Of a stretch of DNA of 56,666 nt, positions 27,429-35,093 are shown piece by piece; position 1 is the first letter of the stretch, and each line of letters begins with the position of its first letter. The DNA is from Eubacterium sp. (lineage in GTDB: Bacteria; Bacillota; Clostridia; Lachnospirales; Lachnospiraceae). The stretch is taken from contig JAAVZE010000060.1 of the NCBI GenBank assembly GCA_022791495.1, positions 1 through 56,666 on the forward strand, given 5' to 3'. Under the pieces are notes generated by a model that had not been told where the DNA came from, did not search any database, and saw only the letters and a program-made list of their open reading frames with translations. Both the position numbers and the translations under genes were made by a program.

Positions 27429-29483
27429 ATGAGTGGTTTTCTATCTAATAAGACAAAACGGTTTTTAAAAAAAAGGCTGAAATTCTGGTTTTACTGTCTG
27501 ACACATCCGATCCTGAATGAACATCTCATCGTGTTTGAGGCATTCAGCGGTAAGCGGTGTGGCGGCAATCTCCGGGCGATCTATGAAGAACTGATGGAGG
27601 ATGAGCGTTACCGTGATTTCCGCTTTGTTTGGATTGTAAATGACGTGGAAGCTCATACTGATCTAAAAGTGAGACGGCATACACGGGTTGTACTGAAGGA
27701 CTCCCGTTCTGCTTTTATTTTATATGCCAAGGCAAAGTACTGGTTCAACAATGTGGCTCTTCCCAACTACCTCATTCCGAGACCTCATCAGGTATATGTG
27801 GAGACCTGGCACGGAACTCCTCTGAAAAAGCTGGGAAATGATATCCGGTATGAGGTGGATCCGAGACAGTCTCTGGCAGAGATGCACAAAAAATATTACA
27901 TCAAGGGAAGAAAGATGGATTATTTGATCTCTCCCTCCCGATTTTATACCGAGAAAATGATCTCATCCTTCCGGTTGGACAAGTCACATAAAGAAAATAT
28001 TATTTTAGAGACCGGTTATCCGAGAAATGATGCTCTGTTTAAATTTACCGAAGAGGATGTGGCACGCATCAAAGAGGAGATCGGAGTGCCAGAGGGAAGA
28101 AAAGTGGTGTTGTATACACCGACCTGGCGGGACAACCAGTTTAAAAAGGGAGAGGGGTTCCAGTACAATACAGAGCTGGACTTTCAGACTCTTATGGAGG
28201 AACTGGGGGAGGAATATGTCCTTTTATTCCGGGCCCATCATCAGATCGGCTTTAAGAATGTGGCTTCAGATGTACCGGGCGTGATTGATGTGACGGAGGT
28301 GGATGATGTCAATGATTTGTATATCATCAGTGACCTGATGATCACGGATTATTCTTCTACCATGTTTGATTACGGCGATCTCAGGCGCCCGATGGTATTT
28401 TATATGTATGATCTGGATGAGTACCAGGGGGAGATCCGGGATTTCTATTTTGATATCAATGAGCTTCCGGGTCCCATCGTCAAGACCCAGCCCGAACTGG
28501 TGAAAGCAGTCAAAGACCAGTTTGAGAACTTCGTCTATGATGAAAAATACCGCGCTTTTACGGAAAAATTTAATTATCTTGACGATGCCCACGGTGCCAG
28601 AAGGGTCATCGAAGCGACGATCAAAACCCAAATGGGCCCTGCCTTTCGGTTTTATAAATGGGTGATCCATACGAAAAATGTTATCCGCAAGGCCTTTCGT
28701 GACGGATACATCGCCTTTTCCGGTATGCTTCGCTGTATGGGACTCTGCCGCACGGAGAACAGCAAGCTCCTGTATTCTTATAAGAATAAACATAAGGGAC
28801 AGAGATGTTTCCTCGTGGGAAATGGTCCCAGTCTGCAGCTATCTGACCTGGAAGGACTGCAGAAAAAAGGCGAAATTACCTTTGGGTGCAATCTGGTGAC
28901 GAAGGTATTTGGCGAGACCAGCTGGCGTCCGGATTATTATTTTTTGATCGACCGCATCTGTGCAAAATTCCAGAGTGAGGAGATCAATGAGGCCATCGGG
29001 GAGATTCCATTGTTTACGAATATCACCACCTACAATATTTTTCGTGAAAAGCCTAAAAATCCGGTGATTCTTTATAATATTGCCAAAGATAAATATAAGG
29101 TGAAGCGTTCTCCACTGGCATATTATATTCCGTCGGGCTCTACGGTCATGTCACTGATGATCGAGATGGCGGTGTACATGGGATTTTCCGAGATCTATCT
29201 GATCGGCTGTGACTGTACCTCTACCTTTAGCGGCAATACTCACTTTATCAAAGGATATACGGATGAAAAGTTGAAGGCAAGAGATGCGAAAAAGATTGTT
29301 GACCGGATGCGTCGGCTGGGAATCCAGAGTGATGATTATGAAAAATATTTTCTGGATGGTTCACTGAATGCCTATACGCTTTTGAAAGAGCATGCCATCA
29401 AACGCGGTGTGACGATCTATAATGCCACCAGAGGCGGGGCATTGGAGGTGTTTGACCGGGTGGATCTGGATGATTTTATCTGA
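27429..29483 (+). CDS. TagF/TarL-type polyol-phosphate transferase fused to a DUF115/GT42-like domain
   Basis: A protein of 684 residues in two parts. Residues about 30-400 are a CDP-glycerol/ribitol phosphotransferase with WHGTPLKKLG (His128), FRAHHQIG (about 268) and ITDYSSTMFDY (about 305). Residues about 455-680 begin CFLVGNGPSL, then FGCN, and later GFSEIYLIGCD, the pattern of DUF115/Maf and GT42 sialyltransferase-like domains that use CMP-sugars. With tarI and tarJ directly upstream, CDP-ribitol is the likely phosphotransferase donor. The second domain may add a CMP-activated acidic sugar (inference). A close paralogue lies at 32685-34787 on the other strand. Confidence 0.88.
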   Translation: MSGFLSNKTKRFLKKRLKFWFYCLTHPILNEHLIVFEAFSGKRCGGNLRAIYEELMEDERYRDFRFVWIVNDVEAHTDLKVRRHTRVVLKDSRSAFILYAKAKYWFNNVALPNYLIPRPHQVYVETWHGTPLKKLGNDIRYEVDPRQSLAEMHKKYYIKGRKMDYLISPSRFYTEKMISSFRLDKSHKENIILETGYPRNDALFKFTEEDVARIKEEIGVPEGRKVVLYTPTWRDNQFKKGEGFQYNTELDFQTLMEELGEEYVLLFRAHHQIGFKNVASDVPGVIDVTEVDDVNDLYIISDLMITDYSSTMFDYGDLRRPMVFYMYDLDEYQGEIRDFYFDINELPGPIVKTQPELVKAVKDQFENFVYDEKYRAFTEKFNYLDDAHGARRVIEATIKTQMGPAFRFYKWVIHTKNVIRKAFRDGYIAFSGMLRCMGLCRTENSKLLYSYKNKHKGQRCFLVGNGPSLQLSDLEGLQKKGEITFGCNLVTKVFGETSWRPDYYFLIDRICAKFQSEEINEAIGEIPLFTNITTYNIFREKPKNPVILYNIAKDKYKVKRSPLAYYIPSGSTVMSLMIEMAVYMGFSEIYLIGCDCTSTFSGNTHFIKGYTDEKLKARDAKKIVDRMRRLGIQSDDYEKYFLDGSLNAYTLLKEHAIKRGVTIYNATRGGALEVFDRVDLDDFI

Positions 29484-29501
29484 TCATTCATTAGACAAGA
29501 A

Positions 29502-29550
29502 AGAGGCTGCCCTCACTATGAAGAAATAAATCATAATGAAGGCAGCCTCT
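29502..29550. terminator. Bidirectional intrinsic terminator between convergent operons
   Basis: AGAGGCTGCC at 29502-29511 pairs perfectly with GGCAGCCTCT at 29541-29550, and the 29-base loop can extend the stem imperfectly. ATTTT follows on the + strand and a T-rich TCTTTCTTGTC follows on the - strand. It sits between the ends of the + and - strand operons. Confidence 0.75.
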
Positions 29551-29587
29551 ATTTTCAATTCAGTTTCGTTTCGTCGGGTTGTGTTCT

Positions 29588-30091
29588 TCACAAATCAAGA
29601 AACTCGCTGAAATCATATCTTTCTTTTAGGATCATATCAATGGCTTCCCGTACTGGCGCCTGTCCTGCGGGTTTGGTCAGGAGGATGTCGATGTAGGGTT
29701 TCAGGCTCTCAGCGCAGTCTGAGGGGGCAAAGGTGATCCCGGCAGTCTTTATGGCGCTGAGATCGTTCATATCATCCCCGATGTAGGCAGTCTGCTCCAC
29801 AGTGAGACCATATTGATCCATGAGTTCTGTGAGCTTTGCCGCTTTATTTTTCACACCCTGATGGAATTCGGTCAGGCCCAGCTCAAGACAGCGGTTGGCG
29901 ACGATCTGAGAATTTCTTCCTGTTATAATGGCAGGAACGATGCCGACGTCTTTTAGGAGCTTGATACCGAGACCATCTTTGACATTAAACGCTTTGAACA
30001 GCTCTCCGTCGTTTCCCATATAGATCTTGCCATCGGTGAGAGTACCGTCTACGTCCATGGCAAATAATTTGATTTCTTTTAGGTTTTTCAT
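29588..30091 (-). CDS. KdsC-like HAD phosphatase (3-deoxy-ulosonate-phosphate phosphatase type)
   Basis: A protein of 167 residues, a cap-less C0-type HAD phosphatase of KdsC length. Motif I is DVDGTLTDG with nucleophile Asp13 and acid/base Asp15. TGRNSQ carries motif II, GVKNKAAKL the motif III lysine and IGDDMNDL motif IV. In the Kdo and sialic acid pathways such enzymes remove phosphate from the 3-deoxy-ulosonic acid phosphate before CMP activation. It is last in a four-gene operon with an aldolase and a KdsB-like enzyme, which supports that role. The start is fixed by TGGAGGAAAAGT. The exact substrate is unknown. Confidence 0.88.
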   Translation of the reverse strand: MKNLKEIKLFAMDVDGTLTDGKIYMGNDGELFKAFNVKDGLGIKLLKDVGIVPAIITGRNSQIVANRCLELGLTEFHQGVKNKAAKLTELMDQYGLTVEQTAYIGDDMNDLSAIKTAGITFAPSDCAESLKPYIDILLTKPAGQAPVREAIDMILKERYDFSEFLDL

Positions 30092-30124
30092 ACTTTTCCT
30101 CCATTTTATCTTAGTGCCGTGGAG

Positions 30125-31735
30125 TTATTGGTTGATCTCAAACCGGGATGGTGTCAGGAACTGGATCGGGCAGGCGGACTGTCTGGTGTTCAGATAGTCT
30201 TCCAGCATACTCTGGACATCGCGGTTTGCCTCATCGGCATTTTTGATATTTCGTGTCTTTTCCATTTCCTTGTGCATGTAGTTGTTGCTGCTGGAATCGT
30301 GGCTGTAGCCGTCGAAGCCCGCCATGGCGATGGAAGCGGGATCCAGTTCGTCCAGAAGACGAAGGAGCAGGATGCCGGAATTGTCCAGCTGATCCCAACC
30401 GCATTTTACCAGCCTTGTAAAATCGATGATATGCTGATTTTTATCTTCGATGTTCGTCACATTGGAGGTGACGATTTTTTTGTATTCTTTGAAGCGGCTC
30501 GCGTTTTTCCAGTAATTATACCGCTTTTTATTGCTGAAATACACATAGTTGATAGGATAATCGTGGGAAAGCAGATTGACACTGACCACTACAGGTTTCT
30601 TTTCCCGGCAGTATTTTAGGATCTCTTCTTTGTGAGTGACGATGCTGTGTCCCGGAAGCAGCATCAGAATATCCTTGCCCTGAAGATTTTCTTTTAGCAG
30701 TGCCACATCTTTTTCATCATCACGGATCGTCCCGTTATATTCCATGTAAGTTTTTTCCAGAAGGTCATAGTCATAACGCTTTCTGGCGTCACTGCCGATG
30801 CGGTTCAGGATATAATTGATATCCCGGCTGGATATTCCGGCTTTTGCTGTCAGATAAGCGATGTTGTTGACATGGGCACTGTAAGATCCAGCGAGGAAAT
30901 ACGGGGTGGAGTATCCCCAGCTGCAGGTGTTGCGGATTCCGTCCACGTAGTTGTCAATGAGATCGAGAACGACATCGATATCATAGCCGGCATTGTACTT
31001 GCGGTTCATGTACTGCATGACCAGTTCAGTATTGGTGTTGCCGGCACCCCGGCCCATGCCCGCCATGGTGGCATCAATGACTACCTTTCTCAGCCCCTGG
31101 GTCATATCCACAAATTCCTGGGATAAGGAGAAGGACATCTGAAGATTATTGTGGGAGTGGAAGCCGATGCGGGAAGAGGCATTCAGATTTCGGTCGATCA
31201 GGTAAAATACCCGCCGGAGATCTTCCTTGTACATAGATCCAAAAGTGTCTACGATACTGAAGGCATAGGGCTCCAGTGGATTAATTTTTTCGATTAGTTC
31301 CAAAAGCTCGGCGTCGGAGTACCCCAGGATATCTACGGGCTGTACATAGAGCTTATAGCCCTTTTCTGTGATCTCCCGGCAAAAATCAATCACATCATAG
31401 CGTTCATTCTTAAAGAAACAGGCGCGGACGCCGTCGATGGAAGTGCCGTCAAAGGGTTCCAGATTGGAAATTGTATAACGGCTGTAGTCTGCCAGACAGA
31501 CATAGGAGGCCTGGCGGCGGTCCTCCGGCAGAAATGGCCGCAGCTGCGCCGCATTGTTAAATATCGTACTCCCCTTTTCGTGAGGCTCGTCTTTTAAAAA
31601 ACCGCATTCCACCACATCAATGCCGCTTTCTGCAAGACCCTTGATCATTCCTTTGATCACTGTATTTCCAAACTGGGCATCTACGAGATATCCCCCATCC
31701 CGCAGTGTACAGTCCAATAGTTGTACTCGTTTCAT
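30125..31735 (-). CDS. DRE-TIM pyruvate-aldolase-like enzyme with a C-terminal Rossmann-like domain
   Basis: A protein of 536 residues. Residues 1-340 form an HMG-CoA-lyase-like aldolase barrel: DCTLRDGG at 8-15 gives the metal Asp, HSHN at 193-196 the metal histidines, and DATMAGMGRGAGN at 221-233 matches 4-hydroxy-2-oxovalerate aldolases. Residues about 352-536 are a second domain with LLPGHSI, VSVN and MAGFDGY, reminiscent of the DUF115/GT42-like domains of the TagF fusions here (weak, by eye). It probably joins pyruvate to an aldehyde, making a 3-deoxy-2-ulosonic acid (phosphate) in place of KdsA. ATG at 31735 follows GAAAGGATTAAAAGGT; an earlier ATG at 31801 lacks the conserved start. 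Confidence 0.8.
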   Translation of the reverse strand: MKRVQLLDCTLRDGGYLVDAQFGNTVIKGMIKGLAESGIDVVECGFLKDEPHEKGSTIFNNAAQLRPFLPEDRRQASYVCLADYSRYTISNLEPFDGTSIDGVRACFFKNERYDVIDFCREITEKGYKLYVQPVDILGYSDAELLELIEKINPLEPYAFSIVDTFGSMYKEDLRRVFYLIDRNLNASSRIGFHSHNNLQMSFSLSQEFVDMTQGLRKVVIDATMAGMGRGAGNTNTELVMQYMNRKYNAGYDIDVVLDLIDNYVDGIRNTCSWGYSTPYFLAGSYSAHVNNIAYLTAKAGISSRDINYILNRIGSDARKRYDYDLLEKTYMEYNGTIRDDEKDVALLKENLQGKDILMLLPGHSIVTHKEEILKYCREKKPVVVSVNLLSHDYPINYVYFSNKKRYNYWKNASRFKEYKKIVTSNVTNIEDKNQHIIDFTRLVKCGWDQLDNSGILLLRLLDELDPASIAMAGFDGYSHDSSSNNYMHKEMEKTRNIKNADEANRDVQSMLEDYLNTRQSACPIQFLTPSRFEINQ

Positions 31736-31820
31736 ACCTTTTAATCCTTTCTCTCCGGAGGTTCCGGAGTGCAGGCGGCCATATTCCCTGTCGTCATACA
31801 TCCTGCTGCACAGGGCCTGG

Positions 31821-32561
31821 CTAGTCTAATGTATCGATTCCCTGGATCACCCGCTCCACTTTTTCAATGTGCTCAGGAAGATCTACACCGATAGAGGAGT
31901 GTTTTGTCTCTTTGAGGCGCATTTTATAACCTCGTTCCATGGCGCGCAGTGGTTCAATTCCCTCTCCCAGTTCCAGCTCGGTCTGGGTCATTTCCGAAAA
32001 TTCTTTGAGAAAATCCCGTTTGTAGGCGTAAATTCCCACATGGCGGAATACTCTTGCCAGATGTCCGTCTTTGACGTTGGAAGGGATGACAGAGCGGGAG
32101 AAGTACATGGCATCTCCCCGCTGATCTGTAACGACCTTTACTGTGCTGGTTGCTTTGATCTCTTCCGGATCGGTGATCTCTTTTTTCAGGCTTCCAAAAT
32201 AAACGGAATCGTCCTCGAAAAAGATAGAGATGACTTCCTGGATCATCTCGGGATTGATGACGGGCTCATCCCCCTGAATGTTGATGAACAGGTCGCCTTC
32301 TACTTTGGATGCCACCTCAGCCACCCGGTCGGATCCGGTTTCGTGCTTATCTGAGGTCATAATTACTTTCATAGTATGCTCGTCACAGGCTGCTTTGATA
32401 CGCTCATCGTCGGTAGCTACATAAACTTCATCGAATTCAGGGACTTTTTTTGCCTGCTGGTATACCCACCAGATCATTGGTCTGCCACAGATATCTACCA
32501 GTGGCTTGCCGGGAAAACGGCTGGATTTATAACGTGCAGGGATTACTCCAATAATTTTCAT
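31821..32561 (-). CDS. kdsB: KdsB-like 3-deoxy-ulosonate cytidylyltransferase (CMP-sugar synthetase)
   Basis: A protein of 246 residues that activates a 3-deoxy-2-ulosonic acid with CTP. Motifs follow KdsB order: PARYKSSRFPGKPL near the N-terminus, ATDDERI, ETGSDRVAEVA, NIQGDEPVI (metal Asp), YFSRSVIP, RHVGIYAY and LGEGIEPLRAME. Length equals that of the family. Kdo itself is the usual substrate, but KdsA and arabinose-5-phosphate isomerase genes are missing here, so another ulosonic acid is possible. The start follows AGAAAGAAGG. Its first bases are part of a 108-base tandem duplication shared with the end of the upstream gene. Confidence 0.9.
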   Translation of the reverse strand: MKIIGVIPARYKSSRFPGKPLVDICGRPMIWWVYQQAKKVPEFDEVYVATDDERIKAACDEHTMKVIMTSDKHETGSDRVAEVASKVEGDLFINIQGDEPVINPEMIQEVISIFFEDDSVYFGSLKKEITDPEEIKATSTVKVVTDQRGDAMYFSRSVIPSNVKDGHLARVFRHVGIYAYKRDFLKEFSEMTQTELELGEGIEPLRAMERGYKMRLKETKHSSIGVDLPEHIEKVERVIQGIDTLD

Positions 32562-32761
32562 GAATATACCTTCTTTCTATTTCATTTTCTTATGGTTACC
32601 CGGATCTGGTTTTTCAGTAGCGAGAACATCTTCCAGCCTGACTCTTGGAAAGACTCCGATAATTTTCATGAATATACCTTCTTTCTATTTCTTTTTCTTA
32701 TGGTTACCCGGACCTGGTTTTTCAGTAGCGAGAACATCTTCCAGCCTGACTCTTGGAAAGA
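32546..32761. repeat. 108-base tandem duplication over a gene junction
   Basis: Two head-to-tail copies, 32546-32653 and 32654-32761, differ at only three positions. Each spans the 3' end of the TagF-DUF115 gene, the intergenic ribosome site and the first six codons of kdsB. The copy nearer the TagF gene serves as its true end; the copy nearer kdsB supplies the kdsB start. Nothing suggests a mobile element. Confidence 0.93.
32577..32669 (-). pseudogene. 30-codon chimeric ORF created by the tandem duplication
   Basis: Reading leftwards from the ATG at 32669 there is an intact copy of the kdsB ribosome site and its first six codons (MKIIGV). These are fused to the last codons of the TagF-DUF115 gene (FPRVRLEDVLATEKP and a basic tail), ending at 32577. 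It is translatable in principle but is a by-product of the duplication. It could lower or tune kdsB translation by coupling. Confidence 0.7.
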
Positions 32762-34787
32762 CTTCGAGATTTCCACCCCGGGTAGCATTGTAGATTTTGA
32801 TGCCATGCCGGTCGGCGTATTTTTTCAGCAGCCGGTAGACAAACAGGGACCGGTCAATGATATGTTCCCCGATCTGTTCCGTGGTTACATTTTCTTTGTT
32901 CATACGGGTCTTGATACGGGAAATGTCAGTCTGGGCAATCTCTTTTGTCGTATAGTTGGCGGTAAAATGCCCCCCGGCGGCATGGGGATTGGTGCAGTCC
33001 ACTCCCAGCAGATAGATTTCTGAGAATCCCATATGAAAGGCAAACTCGGCGGCAAGAGACAGAACTGTTGCCTTCACCATACAGTAGGCAAAGATATTTC
33101 CTCTCACCTTATACCGCTCGCTGGCGATGGTGTGGACATAAGTAGTGTCCAGCGTCCGCTTGGTCATTTTGTGATAGGTTTTCTCAATGGTAAATAAGGG
33201 TGACTTTACATTGTTATACAGCTCGTCCCGCAGTTTTGTCGCATAGATGCTGTCGGATACGCAGTGGAAACTGGGGCGCCAGTCGGTTTTGTCAAATATT
33301 TTATATACCATATTTGTCCCGAAGGTGTACTCGTCTTTTAACAGGTGGAGATCCTCCGGCGACAGGCTGGGACCGTTGCCGATCAGAAAACACCGTTCTC
33401 CTTTGTGGCAGTCTTTCATGTCCATGAGGCGTCTTCCATTGTTGTTCAGGAAAAAACCGTGCATATTAAACCATCCGGTAATGTTGTAGCGGACGATCAT
33501 GTATACAATGCGGATACGGTTCATATTCTTTTTGAAGGTCTGAATCAGGCATTCCCACAGTCCGGGCTTGTGGGCCGGAATGGCAATACAGTTGTCGATG
33601 ACCCGCCTGGCAGCCTGTCCATCCTCCCATTGATTAAATTTATGATGAAAGGCCTGATATTTGGCATCCTTGCTGTAATCAAAGTGTTCCAGTTGTTGTA
33701 TGACCGCCTGGGCAAGCGATGTCTCATCTTCGGTGATGGGACCTGGCAGCTCCGAAAGATCAAAGTAGAAGCCCCGGATATTATTGGCATACTCTTCTCT
33801 GTCATACATATGAAATACCATGGGGCGTTTCAGTACGCTGAAATCAAACATGGTAGAAGAGTAGTCCGTGATCATCAGGTCACTGATGATATACAGATCA
33901 TTGATATCGTCTATGTCAGTAACATCGATGATCTGGGATGTGTTTTCAATAATGCCGGAGAGCCCGATCTGATGATGGGCGCGGAAAAGAAGCACATAAT
34001 CCTCTGGCAGACCCTTCACCACTTTTTCCAGATCTACAGAAGCATTGTAATGGAAGCCGGACTGTGCCTGAAAGTCTGTATCTCTCCAGGTGGGAGTATA
34101 GATGATCACCTTTTGTTCCGCCCGGATTCCCAGCCCTTCACGGATCTGTGCAATGTCTTTCTCGCTGTAGTGGAAAAGAGCATCGTTTCTGGGGTAGCCG
34201 CATTCAACGAACCGGTTTTCCTCCGGATGCTCCAGACCAAAGGCTGAGGCAATCTTTTCACTATAATAGGGGGAGGGGGAGAGGAAATGGGTCACTTTTT
34301 TTCCCTTTTTCCGGTAACGTTTGTGCATACGCTCTCTGGACTGTCTTGGATCGCTGTCCGTCTCGATATCACAGCCCAGCCGTTTCAGTGGTGTGCCGTG
34401 CCAGGTTTCGATATACACCTGATGTCTTCCGGGAATCAGAAAGTCGGGAACGCTTACATTATTTACCCAGAACCGGGAGGCAGCCGCATAGCGGAAATAA
34501 TCCCGGCTGCCCTTTTTTACCAGGATCGTATGGGGATTTTCTGCCAGTTCCCTGTGCTTTTTGGGATCCGTAAATGCCCACACAAAAGTGTAGTCCCGGA
34601 AAGCTTCATCCTCTGCCATTTCTTCATATATAGCTTTTACGCTGTCTCCGCAGCGTTTTCCATGATAGGATTCAAAAAAGACCATTTTATCCTGAGTGAC
34701 ATAAAAAATCCGGCACAATTTGTATTTGATCCGGTTTTTTATAAAAGACAGATCTTGTCGTAATCTATATTTCAATCGTTTATCCAT
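32685..34787 (-). CDS. TagF-type polyol-phosphate transferase fused to a DUF115/GT42-like domain
   Basis: A protein of about 700 residues, a paralogue of the 27429 gene with the same two-domain order. The phosphotransferase half shows WHGTPLKRLG, FRAHHQIG and ITDYSSTMFDF; the C-terminal half shows CFLIGNGPSL, FGTN and GFSEIYLLGVD. It heads the operon that encodes the KdsB-like, aldolase and KdsC-like proteins. The second domain is therefore the best candidate in the window to use the CMP-ulosonic acid (inference). Start choice is open: ATG at 34787 or TTG at 34805, neither with a strong ribosome site. The 3' end lies inside the tandem duplication. Confidence 0.87.
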   Translation of the reverse strand: MDKRLKYRLRQDLSFIKNRIKYKLCRIFYVTQDKMVFFESYHGKRCGDSVKAIYEEMAEDEAFRDYTFVWAFTDPKKHRELAENPHTILVKKGSRDYFRYAAASRFWVNNVSVPDFLIPGRHQVYIETWHGTPLKRLGCDIETDSDPRQSRERMHKRYRKKGKKVTHFLSPSPYYSEKIASAFGLEHPEENRFVECGYPRNDALFHYSEKDIAQIREGLGIRAEQKVIIYTPTWRDTDFQAQSGFHYNASVDLEKVVKGLPEDYVLLFRAHHQIGLSGIIENTSQIIDVTDIDDINDLYIISDLMITDYSSTMFDFSVLKRPMVFHMYDREEYANNIRGFYFDLSELPGPITEDETSLAQAVIQQLEHFDYSKDAKYQAFHHKFNQWEDGQAARRVIDNCIAIPAHKPGLWECLIQTFKKNMNRIRIVYMIVRYNITGWFNMHGFFLNNNGRRLMDMKDCHKGERCFLIGNGPSLSPEDLHLLKDEYTFGTNMVYKIFDKTDWRPSFHCVSDSIYATKLRDELYNNVKSPLFTIEKTYHKMTKRTLDTTYVHTIASERYKVRGNIFAYCMVKATVLSLAAEFAFHMGFSEIYLLGVDCTNPHAAGGHFTANYTTKEIAQTDISRIKTRMNKENVTTEQIGEHIIDRSLFVYRLLKKYADRHGIKIYNATRGGNLEVFPRVRLEDVLATEKPGPGNHKKKK

Positions 34788-34836
34788 ATTCTTATTCTTT
34801 CTCAAAATCTTTCTTCATAAACGTGCATCTCAATCT

Positions 34837-34864
34837 ATTTTACCATATTTGTATTTTATGTCAA
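34837..34864 (-). promoter_or_regulatory. Promoter of the - strand ulosonic-acid operon
   Basis: On the - strand TTGACA (34864-34859), a 16-base spacer and TAAAAT (34842-34837) with TGG just before the -10 form a strong extended -10 promoter. Transcription would begin near 34830, about 43 bases before the ATG at 34787. Confidence 0.65.
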
Positions 34865-34903
34865 TTCCATAAGGAAATATCTTATGTAAAAGCAAAGTCA
34901 GGT

Positions 34904-34944
34904 GTATGAGAATACATTATGCCTGCATGAGGGTATTTTCATAC
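34904..34944. promoter_or_regulatory. Inverted repeat between divergent promoters
   Basis: GTATGAGAATAC at 34904-34915 and GTATTTTCATAC at 34933-34944 are complementary at 11 of 12 positions, with 17 bases between. The repeat lies upstream of both the - strand promoter at 34837-34864 and the + strand promoter at 35034-35062, where a shared regulator could bind. The rest of this 288-base gap shows no gene. Confidence 0.4.
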
Positions 34945-35033
34945 ATTTGGCGCACCACCAAAATGAGCAGCCGGTTTTTACACACTCGATGGCCTCACCG
35001 AACCAGTTAAAACATTCTGCCAGTATTTTAAGT

Positions 35034-35062
35034 TTGACAAGCAGGGCAACAATGTATAAAAT
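35034..35062 (+). promoter_or_regulatory. Promoter of the 35-kb GT2 gene
   Basis: TTGACA at 35034-35039, 17 bases, then TAAAAT at 35057-35062 (TATAAA at 35055 is an alternative with a 15-base spacer). The start would be near 35069, about 25 bases before the ATG at 35094. It is divergent from the operon promoter at 34837-34864. Confidence 0.6.
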
Positions 35063-35093
35063 GAAAACAAATATACGATATGGGGGAAAAAAT

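Noticed and set aside
30119-30619. Open frame of 166 codons on the + strand
   Set aside because: It lies entirely opposite the aldolase gene, has no family motif and no ribosome site.
30125-31735. HMG-CoA lyase, isopropylmalate or citramalate synthase
   Set aside because: The GMGRGAGN block and HSHN context fit 4-hydroxy-2-oxovalerate-type aldolases, and the neighbours are sugar genes, not leucine or acetoacetate genes.
32376-33023. Open frame of 215 codons on the + strand with an internal repeated peptide
   Set aside because: It is antisense to kdsB and the TagF fusion; its repeated peptide is the shadow of the 108-base duplication.
33345-34247. Open frame of 300 codons on the + strand
   Set aside because: It is antisense to the TagF-DUF115 gene, and the opposite strand has full domain motifs.
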